The notes: a model not told the origin generated them from the letters alone. Shown: positions 1 through 11,427, counted from the stretch's first letter. The stretch: DNA of 63,891 bases from Defluviicoccus sp. (GCA_028821395.1 JAPPGP010000013.1:1-63891), one strand, 5' to 3'. A program made the numbers and translations.

Positions 1-34
1 TGCGATCCCCGTCATCCCGAGCCCTCAGCCACGA

Positions 35-679
35 CTAAAAAATGGTCCTGCCCGCCGCCCCGTCCCGCCGGCCATAGGCGCAGAACTCCGGGTCCCGGTC
101 GCGGAGACGGGTGCAATGCCGGGCCAGCGCCGACAGATCCGCCCGGGCGCCGGCCAGCGCGAGCACGCTGTAGCCGCCGGCGGAGTGGCCGAGCGCCCCG
201 ATGCGCAAGCGGTCGATGCGCGGGCCGAGCTCCGGATCGTCCAGAACGCGGTCGAGCGCCGCGCCGAGCTGGCGCGGGCGGCGGTGCCAGTTGGCGGAAG
301 TGCCGCTGTACCTGCCGTCGCGCCAGCTGTCGCCCGCGTGTTCCGGCGCCAGCGCCACATAGCCCGCGCGGGCGAGCCGGATCGCGGTGCCGCGATGGTT
401 TAGCCGGCCGCCGCCCGTGCCGTGCGAGATCAGCACGAGCCCGTGGCGCCCGGCGCCGGGGGGCGCGTCCCGGGCCGCGGCCATCGAGATCGGGCCGAGC
501 GCCGTCCGCCCCGGCGCCGCGCCGGTCGGGTACCACAGCGCGGCCACCAGCGTCTCGCCGCCAGCCTCGAATTGGATGTCGCGGAAGCCGACGGCATCGG
601 CCCCCGCCTGCCCGGCCGTCATCGCGAGGGCGAGGGCGGCGGCCGCTAGCCCGAGGCGGCGGTGGGCTTCGGACACCAT
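35..679 (-). CDS. secreted alpha/beta hydrolase (dienelactone hydrolase-like), apparently C-terminally truncated
   Basis: The 214-residue product begins with a clear Sec signal peptide (basic MVSEAHRR, then an Ala/Leu core ending near AGADA, residues 1-29), so it should act in the periplasm. It has an alpha/beta-hydrolase oxyanion region (LISHGTGG) and the nucleophile elbow GHSAGG, as in COG4188 predicted dienelactone hydrolases. Those enzymes usually run past 300 residues with Asp and His of the triad after the elbow. Here the frame stops soon after CAYGRRDGAAG, near a run of six T, so the protein probably lacks part of its triad. A frameshift, sequencing error or real truncation are all possible. 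It is divergent from acnA. The exact substrate is unknown. Confidence 0.7.
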   Translation of the reverse strand: MVSEAHRRLGLAAAALALAMTAGQAGADAVGFRDIQFEAGGETLVAALWYPTGAAPGRTALGPISMAAARDAPPGAGRHGLVLISHGTGGGRLNHRGTAIRLARAGYVALAPEHAGDSWRDGRYSGTSANWHRRPRQLGAALDRVLDDPELGPRIDRLRIGALGHSAGGYSVLALAGARADLSALARHCTRLRDRDPEFCAYGRRDGAAGRTIF

Positions 680-991
680 GCGGCGGATCGTATCACCGCC
701 GCCCGGGCGGGCATAAGAACGGGCCGCCGGGAGAGGCTCCGGCAGCCCGTGAAGTTTGGCCTGACGGCCGGCCGGACACCCGGGGGCAGGCGTCCGAGGG
801 GCTAGGATGCAGCACATATGGCGGCGGATTGTGGCCGCCGCCAGCCGGGAATGCGGCAATATTGTGATTTCTCGCCCCCGGCCGGCCGGTGCGACCGTCT
901 CCCGGCGGACCAATAACCCCTCGCCAAGGCGGCGCCGGCAGGCTATGCATCGCCCGGAACGGTGGAGTGTTCTGACGCGGAGGAGGGGGCG
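680..991. other. divergent intergenic region upstream of acnA
   Basis: This 312-base gap separates the divergent hydrolase and aconitase genes and must hold both promoters. A Shine-Dalgarno-like GAGGAGGGGG lies just before the acnA GTG. I see no convincing -35/-10 pair, operator or small gene. A short plus-strand frame from 807 lacks supporting features. Confidence 0.5.
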
Positions 992-3673
<2,682 letters not shown>

Positions 3674-3696
3674 CGGGGCGGCGGCAATACGCCTAA

Positions 3697-3712
3697 TGTT
3701 TCACGTGAAACA
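3697..3712. promoter_or_regulatory. parS: parS centromere site (ParB-binding palindrome)
   Basis: TGTTTCACGTGAAACA is a perfect 16-base palindrome identical to the consensus chromosomal parS site; with its flanking A and T the symmetry extends to 18 bases (3696-3713). ParB binds this site to load the partition complex and SMC, usually in the origin-proximal part of bacterial chromosomes. It is intergenic, 24 bases after the acnA stop. parA and parB are not in the window. Confidence 0.9.
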
Positions 3713-3715
3713 TAT

Positions 3716-3730
3716 GTCAACAGTGTTGAC
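3716..3730. repeat. perfect inverted repeat next to parS
   Basis: GTCAACAGTGTTGAC has two perfect 7-base arms around a single central G, three bases after the extended parS palindrome. It looks like a dimeric protein-binding site. No candidate regulator is identifiable here. Confidence 0.45.
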
Positions 3731-3750
3731 CTATGTATCGCGTGAGCACT

Positions 3751-3766
3751 TTGCCGGAAGCGGCAA
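3751..3766. terminator. short hairpin downstream of acnA
   Basis: TTGCCG-GAAG-CGGCAA forms a 6-base-pair stem with a tetraloop 77 bases after the acnA stop. There is no T-run, so it is at best a weak or Rho-assisted terminator. Confidence 0.25.
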
Positions 3767-3853
3767 GTAACGCGCGAGAAACCGCGCTTCCGCCCGAATC
3801 CGCGCCCGCGTCCCCGGGGGACGAAGCGGCGGCCGTGCCTGCGGAACGGCCGC

Positions 3854-3886
3854 ATGGATGGCCGGATCAAGTCCGGCCATGACGGG
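3854..3886. repeat. REP-like palindromic element
   Basis: This is a copy of the dispersed palindrome with core GGCCGGATCAAGTCCGGCC followed by ATGACGGG. The same core with the ATGACG tail recurs in this window near 4441, 4582, 7418, 8317, 8408, 25836, 25901, 57191, 63537 and 63594, always between genes. Confidence 0.75.
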
Positions 3887-4029
3887 CGGGGGTGACGGGG
3901 AGTGGGGGGAAGGGCGCGCGAGCCGCCGGCTCAACCTCCGATGGCGGCGACGTGGACGAAGTTCGCGCGGCCTGCTAGGCTGCGCCGGCCATGACGAAGG
4001 GACATGGCGGGCGTGCGGGAGTTCGCGTA

Positions 4030-4389
4030 ATGGACCCGATGCAGATCACCATGCTGGGCGTGGGCGTGGCCTTGGCCGCGCTGACCGTCACGCTGATCGG
4101 ATCGCTGCGCCGGGAGATGGACAAGCGGTTCGACGCCAACGAGAAGCGCTTCGACGATCGCATCGACGGTATCGAGAGACGCTTCGAGGAACGTTTCGAC
4201 GGAATCGACAAGCGCCTCGACGGAATCGGCAAGCGCCTCGACGGGATGGACAGGCGGTTCGACGGAATCGACGCGCGACTGCGCTCGGTCGAAGAGGGTT
4301 TGTCCGAGGTGAAGGGCAGGCTCGCCCTGGTGGAGAGCTACATCTTCGGCCGCGCCGAAACCGCCGCCGGAGAAGCGCCGGCCGAGTAG
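4030..4389 (+). CDS. membrane-anchored coiled-coil protein
   Basis: The 119-residue product has one N-terminal transmembrane segment (about residues 5-24, MLGVGVALAALTVTLIGS). A long charged coiled coil follows, built on a seven-residue period of the type RFDGIDK/RLDGIGK (about residues 27-100), and the tail is short and Ala-rich. This suggests a membrane-tethered oligomeric rod exposed on one side of the membrane. ATG 4030 is chosen because GGGAG lies eight bases before it and because it starts just ahead of the hydrophobic segment. No catalytic motif is visible and the function is unknown. The internal DNA repeats probably arose by tandem duplication of a 21-base or multiple unit. Confidence 0.7.
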   Translation: MDPMQITMLGVGVALAALTVTLIGSLRREMDKRFDANEKRFDDRIDGIERRFEERFDGIDKRLDGIGKRLDGMDRRFDGIDARLRSVEEGLSEVKGRLALVESYIFGRAETAAGEAPAE

Positions 4390-4760
4390 CGGCGGGGCGG
4401 AGCGACCGGGCGGTCCAACCGCACGCCACTCCCGCCACATCATGCCCGGCCCCCGGACTTGATCCGGGGGCCGGGCATGACGGGCTGGTGGTGGCGGTGG
4501 AGGAGCGGGGAGAGCCGGGTGCGGCCCGCCCGGTGGCCATGCCTCCAGACGGACCGCCGTGCGGGCGGAGGGGCCGCTTGGATGGCCGGATCACCCCCGG
4601 ACTGGATCCGGGGGCCGGCCATGACGGGCGGTGGTGGCGGTGGAGGAGCAAGAAGAGCCGGGTGCGGCCCGCGTCGAGAGTCCAAACCTGACTGCAGTGG
4701 AGCGACCCCGGCCATGACGATGGGGAGCGGGCGGGCGCGCCCTTCGGCTCGGCTCCGGTC
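4390..4760. repeat. intergenic region with two long REP-like palindromes
   Basis: This gap holds two perfect or near-perfect hairpins, 4441-4479 (arms CATGCCCGGCCCCCGGA and its complement) and 4582-4622 (arms around CCCCCGGACTGGATCCGGGGG). Each is followed by ATGACGGGC and a GGTGGCGGTGGAGGAGC-type spacer that is itself repeated. The repeated spacers make this a small repeat cluster. No gene is supported. Confidence 0.7.
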
Positions 4761-5990
4761 TCACCCGATCGTGCCGTCCGCGACCCAGCGGTCGAAGATC
4801 TCCAGCGCCGCGGCGGCGAATTCCGGGTCGTTGATGTGGCAGTCGAGCTCGGTCATGCGGACCGGCGCGGCGACGGATATCCGCAGCTCGTCGGCGAACG
4901 CCGCCATTCCGTCTGGGTCGTGCGCCTCGTAGCCGGGCCGGTCCCATTCCACGATGCCCCGCCTGGGCAGGATGAAATGCGCGGGCCCCGTACTCTCCCC
5001 GAGCCGCCGGCCGACCTCGCGAGCGATCTCCCGGCGCTCCGCCTCGTCGAGCAGGCCCGACTTGACCAGCCGGTTGTGGGTGTGGAACGGCCGGTCGGCG
5101 AATTGCGGCGGCGGGTCCTGCCAGGTCGGGATGTGGACCAGGTTGAGGTAGCCCGGCGCGACGATCTGGGGGGTCCCGGCGCGGCCCGCGCCCAGCAGGC
5201 GGTCCTCTCCGGCCTTGACGACGGAGCCCATCATCAGATTGCCGAGCTCGACGAGGGCGAAATCCATCACGCAGCAGAACCCGCCTTGCGATGCGATGCT
5301 CTCGAACGCCATCCCGCCCATGCCGGTCGCGTGGAAGATGGCGACCTCGTAGCCGCGCGCCTCCAAGGCGGGCTTCAGCGCGGTCATGTACTTCATCGAG
5401 GCCGAGCCCAGCGAGGTCATGCCGACGACCGGGCGGTCCCCCGCCGGCGCCTCGGCGGCCCGAGCGGCGCCGAGGACGGCGCCGGCCGCCTGGCTCAGCG
5501 TCGCCTTGCACACCGAGTTCAGCCCGTAGAGGCCGCCCGCCCACAGGATCATCTGGACGTCCGCCGACAGCCGGCCGGGCGGGATCAGCGGCGAGAAGGA
5601 GATCGTCGAGACGACGTATTTGGGCACGCCCAGCGGCAGCGCCCGGCAGATGTCGAGCGCCGCGTCGGTCCCCATGGTGCCGCCGAGGATCACGACGCCG
5701 TGGAATTCTCCTCTTGCGTAGAGCTCGGCGGACAGGGCCGCCGCGCCGCTGGCCATGATCTGCATGGCGGCGTTCTCGTGGCCGGAATCGACCGCCTCCC
5801 GGATCGAGCCGCCGCCGGCCCGCGCCACGTCGTGCTTCGAGTAGTCGACCGGGATGTCGGGATCGCCCAGCACGCTCATGTCCATGGCGAGCGCCCCGCC
5901 GCCGAGCGCGCGGATTCGGTCCGCCATGTAGGCGAGCTCCGGCGACTTGGTGTCGTAGGTGCCGACGACGAGTATCGTCCTGTCCGCCAT
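4761..5990 (-). CDS. Tm-1-like ATP-binding protein (UPF0261)
   Basis: The 409-residue product opens with TILVVGTYDTKSPEL, the hallmark of the UPF0261/Tm-1 family. This family has an N-terminal nucleotide-binding half and a C-terminal TIM-barrel-like half; GGTMGTDAAL and the VVGMTSLGS region also fit. The plant member Tm-1 inhibits a viral replicase, but bacterial members have no established general reaction. ATG 5990 is chosen because it begins directly at the conserved N-terminus. It lies 43 bases downstream of hmgA on the same strand, so it is probably co-transcribed with it. A role in aromatic ring catabolism is inferred from context only. Confidence 0.85.
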   Translation of the reverse strand: MADRTILVVGTYDTKSPELAYMADRIRALGGGALAMDMSVLGDPDIPVDYSKHDVARAGGGSIREAVDSGHENAAMQIMASGAAALSAELYARGEFHGVVILGGTMGTDAALDICRALPLGVPKYVVSTISFSPLIPPGRLSADVQMILWAGGLYGLNSVCKATLSQAAGAVLGAARAAEAPAGDRPVVGMTSLGSASMKYMTALKPALEARGYEVAIFHATGMGGMAFESIASQGGFCCVMDFALVELGNLMMGSVVKAGEDRLLGAGRAGTPQIVAPGYLNLVHIPTWQDPPPQFADRPFHTHNRLVKSGLLDEAERREIAREVGRRLGESTGPAHFILPRRGIVEWDRPGYEAHDPDGMAAFADELRISVAAPVRMTELDCHINDPEFAAAALEIFDRWVADGTIG

Positions 5991-6033
5991 GGCCGTCCCC
6001 CGTGCGCGCGGCGGAGCCGGGCCCCGCTTCCCC

Positions 6034-7350
6034 TCAGCCGCCCGAGTCCGGGTCGAAGGTGCGGGGAAGGCCCTTCCAGCAGTCCTGGTAGTCGCGCTGG
6101 CGCGCTGGCGTCTCCAGCGCGAAGGCGGTGGGCCGGCAGACATAGCGGGTCTCGAACATGAAGGCCATGGTGTCGGCCAGGTATTGCGGCGCGAGCTCGG
6201 CGGCGATCGCCCTGGCGTTGGCGTCGGCGTCCGGCCCGTGCGGCGCCATCGCGTTGTGCAGGCTCGCCCCGCCCGGCACGAAGCCCTCCTCCTTGGCGTC
6301 GTAGCGGCCGGCCACCAGCCCCATGAACTCGCTCATCGCGTTGCGGTGGAACCAGGGCGGGCGGAACGTGTCCTCGGCCACCAGCCAGCGCGGCGGGAAG
6401 ATCACGAAATCGACGTTCGCCGTCCCCGGCAGGTCCGACGGCGAGGTCAGCACGGTGTAGATCGACGGGTCGGGGTGGTCGAAGCTCACCGTCCCGATCG
6501 CGTTGAAGGAGGCGAGGTCGTACTTGTAGGGGACGTAGTTGCCGTGCCAGGCGACGACGTCGAGCGGCGAGTGGCCGATTGGCGCGGCCCACAGATTGCC
6601 CAAGAACTTGGAGACGATCTCGAAATCGCCCTCGCGGTCCTCGTAGCGCGCGACCGGGGCGTGGAAATCGCGCGGGTTGGCGAGCCCGTTGGCGCCGATC
6701 GGCCCGCGCTCGGGCAGGCGGAACGAGACGCCGTAGTTCTCGCAGACATAGCCCCGGCTCGGCCCGTCGGGAAGCTCGACCCGGAAGCGGATGCCGCGCT
6801 GGATTACGGCGATCTCGCCCGGCGCGGCGAGCAGCGCGCCGAGCTCGGTGGCGATCAGCAGCCGGCCCTGCTGCGGGACGATCAGCATCTCGCCGTCGGC
6901 GTTGCAGAAGAACCGGTCCTCCATCGGCCGGTTGGCGCGGTAGACATGCGCCGCCATCCCGGCCTGCGCGGCGAGGTCGCCGGCCGCGACGAGGGTGGCG
7001 AGGCCGTCGACGAAATCGCAGTCCTCGTCGGGCACGGGCAGCGGGTCCCAGCGCATCTGGTCGGGCGGGCAGGGCGCCTCGCCGACCGGGGCCGAGCGCA
7101 GCAGCCCGTTGTCGATCCGCGCATGGCGCCCCTGGCTCACCGAGGGCCGGATGCGGTAGAGCCAGCTGCGCCGGTTGCAGCCCTGCGGGGCGGTAAACGC
7201 GGTCCCGCTCAACTGCTCGGCATAGAGCCCGAACGGCACCCTCTGGGGGGAGTTGCGCCCGAGGGGGAGCGCGCCCGGGATCGCCTCGCTCTCGAAGGCG
7301 TTGGCGAAGCCGGTCTGGTATTCGAGCTCGGTGGCGGCCAGCGTGTCCAT
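6034..7350 (-). CDS. hmgA: homogentisate 1,2-dioxygenase
   Basis: This enzyme opens the ring of homogentisate with O2 to give maleylacetoacetate in tyrosine/phenylalanine catabolism. The 438-residue protein begins [14 protein letters not shown], the typical family N-terminus. It retains the iron-binding segments [12 protein letters not shown] and [14 protein letters not shown], which hold the His, Glu and His ligands. The ATG at 7350 follows a GAGG about nine bases upstream. An SDR lies upstream and a Tm-1-like protein downstream. The usual partners maleylacetoacetate isomerase and a full-length fumarylacetoacetase are absent from the window. Confidence 0.95.
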   Translation of the reverse strand: MDTLAATELEYQTGFANAFESEAIPGALPLGRNSPQRVPFGLYAEQLSGTAFTAPQGCNRRSWLYRIRPSVSQGRHARIDNGLLRSAPVGEAPCPPDQMRWDPLPVPDEDCDFVDGLATLVAAGDLAAQAGMAAHVYRANRPMEDRFFCNADGEMLIVPQQGRLLIATELGALLAAPGEIAVIQRGIRFRVELPDGPSRGYVCENYGVSFRLPERGPIGANGLANPRDFHAPVARYEDREGDFEIVSKFLGNLWAAPIGHSPLDVVAWHGNYVPYKYDLASFNAIGTVSFDHPDPSIYTVLTSPSDLPGTANVDFVIFPPRWLVAEDTFRPPWFHRNAMSEFMGLVAGRYDAKEEGFVPGGASLHNAMAPHGPDADANARAIAAELAPQYLADTMAFMFETRYVCRPTAFALETPARQRDYQDCWKGLPRTFDPDSGG

Positions 7351-7417
7351 CTCGTCCTCTGCGTCGTCGGCCCATTCTAGGGCGTATTGGCGGTGGGTTG
7401 CATCGTTGCGCCGAGCG

Positions 7418-7436
7418 TCCGGGGGCCGGCCATGAC
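7418..7436. repeat. half REP-like element
   Basis: Only the right half of the dispersed palindrome remains (GTCCGGGGGCCGGCCATGA), in the 125-base gap between the SDR and hmgA. Confidence 0.45.
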
Positions 7437-7475
7437 GAGGGGTGGAGGAAGTCCGGGACGCTCCGCCGGCTCCCC

Positions 7476-8264
7476 CTACCCGAAATTGAGCCCGCCATCG
7501 GCCTCCAGGATCTGTCCGGTGATGTAGGACGCCTCGTCGGAGCAGAGGAACAGCATCGGCTTGGCCATGTCCTCGATCCGCGTGGAACGCTTGATCGCCT
7601 GCATCTCGACGAACTTCTCGAACATCTCGGGCGGCACCGAGGGCCTCGGGATGCCGGTATCGGTCACGCCGGGCCAGAACGTGTTGACGGTGATGTTCCA
7701 CGCGCCCAGCTCGCGCGCCATCGACCGGGTCATGCCGATCACGGCGGATTTCGACGTGACGTAGTGGAGGTAGTTGGGCGGGCCCGACTTCACCGTGCCC
7801 GAGGTGACGTTGACGATCCGCCCCCAGCCGGCCTCCTGCATCGCCGGGACCACCGCGCGGGCGCAGAAGAAGGCGCCGGTGATGTTGACGTCCATCGCCC
7901 GCTTCCACTCGTCCACCGGCAGCTCCCAGAACGGCGCCATGGTGATGCGCGAGAACACGGCCGCGTTGTTGATCAGCACGTCGATCCGCCCGAACTCGGC
8001 GAGCGCCGCCTCGGCCATCGCTCGCGCCGCCGGCTCGCTCGCCACGTCGGTCTCCATGCCGAGCGCGCGGCCGCCGCCGTCCTCGATCTCCGCCTGCACG
8101 CGCGCGGCATTGCCGCCGTCGATGTCGGCGATCACCGGCACCGCCCCCTGGGCCGCGAAGTGATGCGCGAGGCCGCGCCCGATCCCCTGGCCCGCCCCGG
8201 TGACGATCACCACGCGGTCCTTCAGGCTGTCATAGGTCGCGCTCTTGTCGACGACGATGTCCAT
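7476..8264 (-). CDS. SDR family oxidoreductase
   Basis: A classical short-chain dehydrogenase of 262 residues, predicted to oxidise or reduce an alcohol/ketone with NAD(P)H in the cytoplasm. It has the cofactor motif VTGAGQGIG, the NNAA motif, a catalytic Ser in NVTSGT and the YVTSK (YxxxK) pair, and it ends in the usual [12 protein letters not shown] 8264 is preferred over 8285 because GGAGG lies seven bases upstream of it. It is the first gene of the presumed SDR-hmgA-Tm-1 unit, so it may act on an aromatic catabolite; the substrate cannot be read from sequence. Confidence 0.88.
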   Translation of the reverse strand: MDIVVDKSATYDSLKDRVVIVTGAGQGIGRGLAHHFAAQGAVPVIADIDGGNAARVQAEIEDGGGRALGMETDVASEPAARAMAEAALAEFGRIDVLINNAAVFSRITMAPFWELPVDEWKRAMDVNITGAFFCARAVVPAMQEAGWGRIVNVTSGTVKSGPPNYLHYVTSKSAVIGMTRSMARELGAWNITVNTFWPGVTDTGIPRPSVPPEMFEKFVEMQAIKRSTRIEDMAKPMLFLCSDEASYITGQILEADGGLNFG

Positions 8265-8316
8265 CCGGTCCTCCGCCCTGTCCAACCGCCGACAGACTGC
8301 CGCAATTGACCCCCCG

Positions 8317-8441
8317 CGTCATGGCCGGACTTGTTCCGGCCATCCATGCGGCCTTGTATGGACGCCTCCCGGTACGCAAGGCGGCCGGTGGGGAGCGGGG
8401 GCAGCGCCCATGGGTGCCCGGATCAAGTCCGGCCATGACGA
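8317..8441. repeat. pair of REP-like palindromes
   Basis: Two copies face each other: 8317-8350 (CATGGCCGGACTTGTTCCGG then CCATCCATGCGG) and 8408-8441 (CCCGGATCAAGTCCGGCCATG then ACGAGTGG). They are about 60 bases apart and in inverted orientation, like a bipartite mosaic element. They fill the 306-base gap between two divergent SDR genes. Confidence 0.75.
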
Positions 8442-8571
8442 GTGGGGCGGGGCAGCGTTCCCCTCGTCGATCCGCGCCAGCCGACCGCCCGTCGACCCAT
8501 CCACACAAGCCCCCATCGAAGGGCGGCCGGCCGGTCTGTGCTAATCTCGCATCGAGCGGGGGAGGACCGGC

Positions 8572-9225
8572 ATGCCGACAGTGGCGGTCATCGGCGCGAG
8601 TCGGGGGATCGGTCTCGGCCTGGCCGGGCTTTACGCGGGCCAGGGCTGGCGCGTGCACGCGACCACGCGCACGCCCGACAGCCCCGGAGCGCTCGGCGAG
8701 GTCGCGGGCGAAGTGCATCTGCACGGCCTCGACGTGACGGATCGGGCGCAGCAGCTTGCGTTGCGCGACGCGCTCGGGGACGAGGGCATCGACGTGCTGA
8801 TCCACAACGCGGGCGTCTATGGCGACGGCATGAGCGCCGCCGCGGTCAACCGGGTCAACGCCGACGCCCCGATCGAGATGGCCGAGCTGCTGATGGAGGC
8901 GGTGCTCCGGAGCGGGCAGCGCAAGATCGCGCTGATCACCAGCACGATGGGCGCGCGCCGGGGCGCGCGCCGCGGCCTCGGCAAGTACGGCGAGTCCAAG
9001 GCGGCGCTCAACGACCGGTTCCGCGAGCGCGAGGGGCGCTGGCGCGCGCAGGGCTGTCTAGCCGTGGTCATCCACCCCGGCTGGGTCCGCACCGATATGG
9101 GCGGCCGCCATGCCGCGATCTCGGTGGCCGAGAGCGCGCGCGGCATCTGCGACGTCATGGCCGGGCTCGACGAGGCCCGGCACGGCCGGTTCTGGAGCTG
9201 GGACGGGCGCGAGCACCCGTGGTAG
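8572..9225 (+). CDS. SDR family oxidoreductase (short form)
   Basis: The 217-residue SDR has the cofactor loop VIGASRGIGLGLA, an HNAGVYG motif, Ser in ITSTMG and the catalytic YGESK. Its length and the pattern with HPGWVRTDMGG resemble CsgA/sniffer-type SDRs, which often act on small carbonyls. It is transcribed alone and converges with a TauD-like gene whose stop lies four bases away. The substrate is unknown. The Arg-rich GARRGARRG insert before the catalytic Tyr is unusual. Confidence 0.85.
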   Translation: MPTVAVIGASRGIGLGLAGLYAGQGWRVHATTRTPDSPGALGEVAGEVHLHGLDVTDRAQQLALRDALGDEGIDVLIHNAGVYGDGMSAAAVNRVNADAPIEMAELLMEAVLRSGQRKIALITSTMGARRGARRGLGKYGESKAALNDRFREREGRWRAQGCLAVVIHPGWVRTDMGGRHAAISVAESARGICDVMAGLDEARHGRFWSWDGREHPW

Positions 9226-9229
9226 GCGC

Positions 9230-10297
9230 CTATCCGCGATAGACGAGCCGGATCCGGTGCCGCGTGCCCGTCGGGCTGACGCCCTCGGACCACTGCACCG
9301 AATAGGGGGTCGGCGGGCGGAAATCCGGGATCGACAGCCAGAGGCGCCACAGCACGCGCTTTCGTTCGGGCTCCGGCCAGTCCTCGAACTCCGTCCTGGT
9401 GTGGATGGCGGTGTAGTTGTTGAGGATCTGGATGTCGCCCCGCCTGAACTCCATGTCGGCGTGGTGCTCTTCGGCGAGCGCCGAGACGAGGTCGATGGCC
9501 TCGCGCTGCGCCGGCGTCATGTCCGGCGTCTCGGCGAGCGCGTGGCCCTTCTGGATGTGCTGCGGCCCGAAGGCGGTCGACAGCCTGCCGTCGTGGAAGT
9601 TGAACACCGGGCTCTCGAAATAGGGGATCTCGCCCGCGTCCGTCTCGCCATGCTTGGTCCAGCAGAACGGCCGGGTCAGCACGTCGAGCAGGTCGGGGCG
9701 CCGCCGCAACACCTCGTTGTAGAGCCTGACCGAGCTCGCGATCTTCGAGAGCCCGCCCGATTTCGCGGTGTGGATGCACAAGAGCGCCACCGCATCCGTC
9801 TGGTCGCAGTGGTAGTCCATCGTCGCCGCGGTCTGGTAGCCGCGATGCCTGGGATGGCCGTATTCCCGGCCGGCGTCCAGCACGTGGCCGATCATGTCGC
9901 CTTCCGGGTTGTTGGACCGCGGAATGCCCATGTGGAGGCCCATCGCCCAGTACGCGGTGGCGGCCTCCAGCAGCGACAGGTCGTCCATCGGCAGGCCGCG
10001 ATAGAGCGCGATACCCGGCCCGTCGCGCACGGACTCCAGCATCGCATCGACTCGCTCGGCGAACGGGCCGAGGTCGAAATCGGCGCGCGCGGTGGCAAGC
10101 AGCCGGTCGGGGTCGCCGTTCAGCCGGGCGGCGGCGGCGCGCGCCATGTCGACCAGATGGGCGGACTCCGCCGCCGTCGCCTGGAAGCGCCAGTCGGACC
10201 GCGCCTCCAGCTCGGCGCCGGTCCAGCCCGCCGGGTCGACCGCCTCCCGGCGGATACCGGCGGCGGGGCGGTCGGCGGCGTCGAGCGTGACGGTCAT
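9230..10297 (-). CDS. TauD/TfdA-family 2-oxoglutarate-dependent dioxygenase
   Basis: The 355-residue protein belongs to the clavaminate-synthase-like/TauD fold, which uses Fe(II), O2 and 2-oxoglutarate to hydroxylate a substrate. The facial-triad His and Asp lie in YHCDQTDAV and the distal His in NNYTAIHTR; the Arg that would hold 2-oxoglutarate is in the following RVLWRLWLS. ATG 10297 begins MTVTLDAADR and lies 19 bases after the stop of the oxygenase gene upstream, indicating an operon of two different 2OG oxygenases. The substrate is not deducible. Confidence 0.85.
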   Translation of the reverse strand: MTVTLDAADRPAAGIRREAVDPAGWTGAELEARSDWRFQATAAESAHLVDMARAAAARLNGDPDRLLATARADFDLGPFAERVDAMLESVRDGPGIALYRGLPMDDLSLLEAATAYWAMGLHMGIPRSNNPEGDMIGHVLDAGREYGHPRHRGYQTAATMDYHCDQTDAVALLCIHTAKSGGLSKIASSVRLYNEVLRRRPDLLDVLTRPFCWTKHGETDAGEIPYFESPVFNFHDGRLSTAFGPQHIQKGHALAETPDMTPAQREAIDLVSALAEEHHADMEFRRGDIQILNNYTAIHTRTEFEDWPEPERKRVLWRLWLSIPDFRPPTPYSVQWSEGVSPTGTRHRIRLVYRG

Positions 10298-10316
10298 CGG
10301 TGCTTCCTCGCGACCT

Positions 10317-11303
10317 CTAACCGGCCTTGGCGGGCGCGGGCGACTGGCCGGCGCCGGCCGCCCGGTGGATCTTCTCGATATAGTGCTCGGCGAGGCTGAC
10401 CGCGTCGCCCGCGTCCTCGAAGATCCCGTTGAGCATCGCGTCGTAGTTGGGCTGGTGGAAGAACACCAGCGAGATGCGGTCCCGCTGGGCGGCCCCCTGC
10501 GGCGGGTTGGCGACCCGGTGCAGGGTGGAGGCCCAGCGCCCGCCGGTCCAGCGCGCCATCGCATCGCCGAGATTGCAGACGAAGCCGTCCGAAGGCGGGC
10601 GCATGTCGGTCCAGCCGCCTCGCGGCAGCTTCACCTGGAGGCTGCCCGGCACGTCGTCGCCGCGCAGGATGGTGAGCGTGCCGTAATCGGTATGGGCGCC
10701 GGCGCGAAGCTGGCGTTCCGCCGGGGCGACGGTCTGCGCCGGGTAGCGGATCAGCCGCATCACGCTGGCCGGCCGGTCGATCTTGTCGGCGAAGAACCCC
10801 TCGTCGAGCCCGAGCGCGAGCGCCATCGCCCCCATCAGGCGGTCGCCGAGCCCGGAAAGCGTCCGGAAATACGTCTCCACCGTCTCGCGAAAGCCTTCCA
10901 GCCGCGCGGGGTAGCGGTTCTCGGCGAAGAAATACGCCGCCACCTCGCCCCTGTAGTAGGGATCGTCCGGCACGTCGGGCGGGCCCATCGCGTAGGCCTC
11001 CTGGAGGTCGGGCGGCGTCTCGACCCCCAGCGTGTAGGCGAGCGAGCGGTCGGCGTAGGGGTAGTAGCCGCGCCCGACCCGGCTCTCCGGCCTCAGGATC
11101 CGGCGCTTCTCGGAGGCCGGCAGGGCGAAGAAATCGACCGCCGCCTGCCGGGTGCGGGCGATGAGCTCGGCCGGGACCCCGTGCCCGGTGATGCAGAAGA
11201 ACCCGGACTCCTCGCACGCCGCGGCGATCTCGTCCGCCACGCGCCGCCTGTCTTGGGCCCCGCCTTGCAAATAGGGGCCGATATCGATCGCCGGAACCGA
11301 CAT
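10317..11303 (-). CDS. isopenicillin N synthase-family 2OG-Fe(II) oxygenase
   Basis: The 328-residue enzyme has the N-terminal DIOX_N region (VPAIDIGPYLQG, GFFCITGHGVP) and the C-terminal 2OG-Fe(II) domain. Metal ligands are His204, Asp206 (AHTDYG) and His262 (LHRVANPP), and the 2OG-binding R-x-S is in RISLVFF. It is predicted to hydroxylate or desaturate a small cytoplasmic substrate; true isopenicillin synthase activity is not implied. It is first in a two-gene unit with the TauD-like gene. A paralogue lies at 49689-50690 and a fragment of a third at 46876-47078. Confidence 0.88.
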   Translation of the reverse strand: MSVPAIDIGPYLQGGAQDRRRVADEIAAACEESGFFCITGHGVPAELIARTRQAAVDFFALPASEKRRILRPESRVGRGYYPYADRSLAYTLGVETPPDLQEAYAMGPPDVPDDPYYRGEVAAYFFAENRYPARLEGFRETVETYFRTLSGLGDRLMGAMALALGLDEGFFADKIDRPASVMRLIRYPAQTVAPAERQLRAGAHTDYGTLTILRGDDVPGSLQVKLPRGGWTDMRPPSDGFVCNLGDAMARWTGGRWASTLHRVANPPQGAAQRDRISLVFFHQPNYDAMLNGIFEDAGDAVSLAEHYIEKIHRAAGAGQSPAPAKAG

Positions 11304-11427
11304 CCGCGCTTGCTCCCCCCAATGTGATAGAGGATTTCGCTTTCCGGCGCCAGCGCGAGGCCGCTCGCCGGCTTGCCACTTCGCTTCGCCGCCCGTAGAT
11401 TTTGCCTCTCCCCCGGAGGCAAGCGCG

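Noticed and set aside
10317-11303. Isopenicillin N synthase and beta-lactam biosynthesis
   Set aside because: The family name reflects the fold only; no ACV synthetase or other biosynthetic genes are present.
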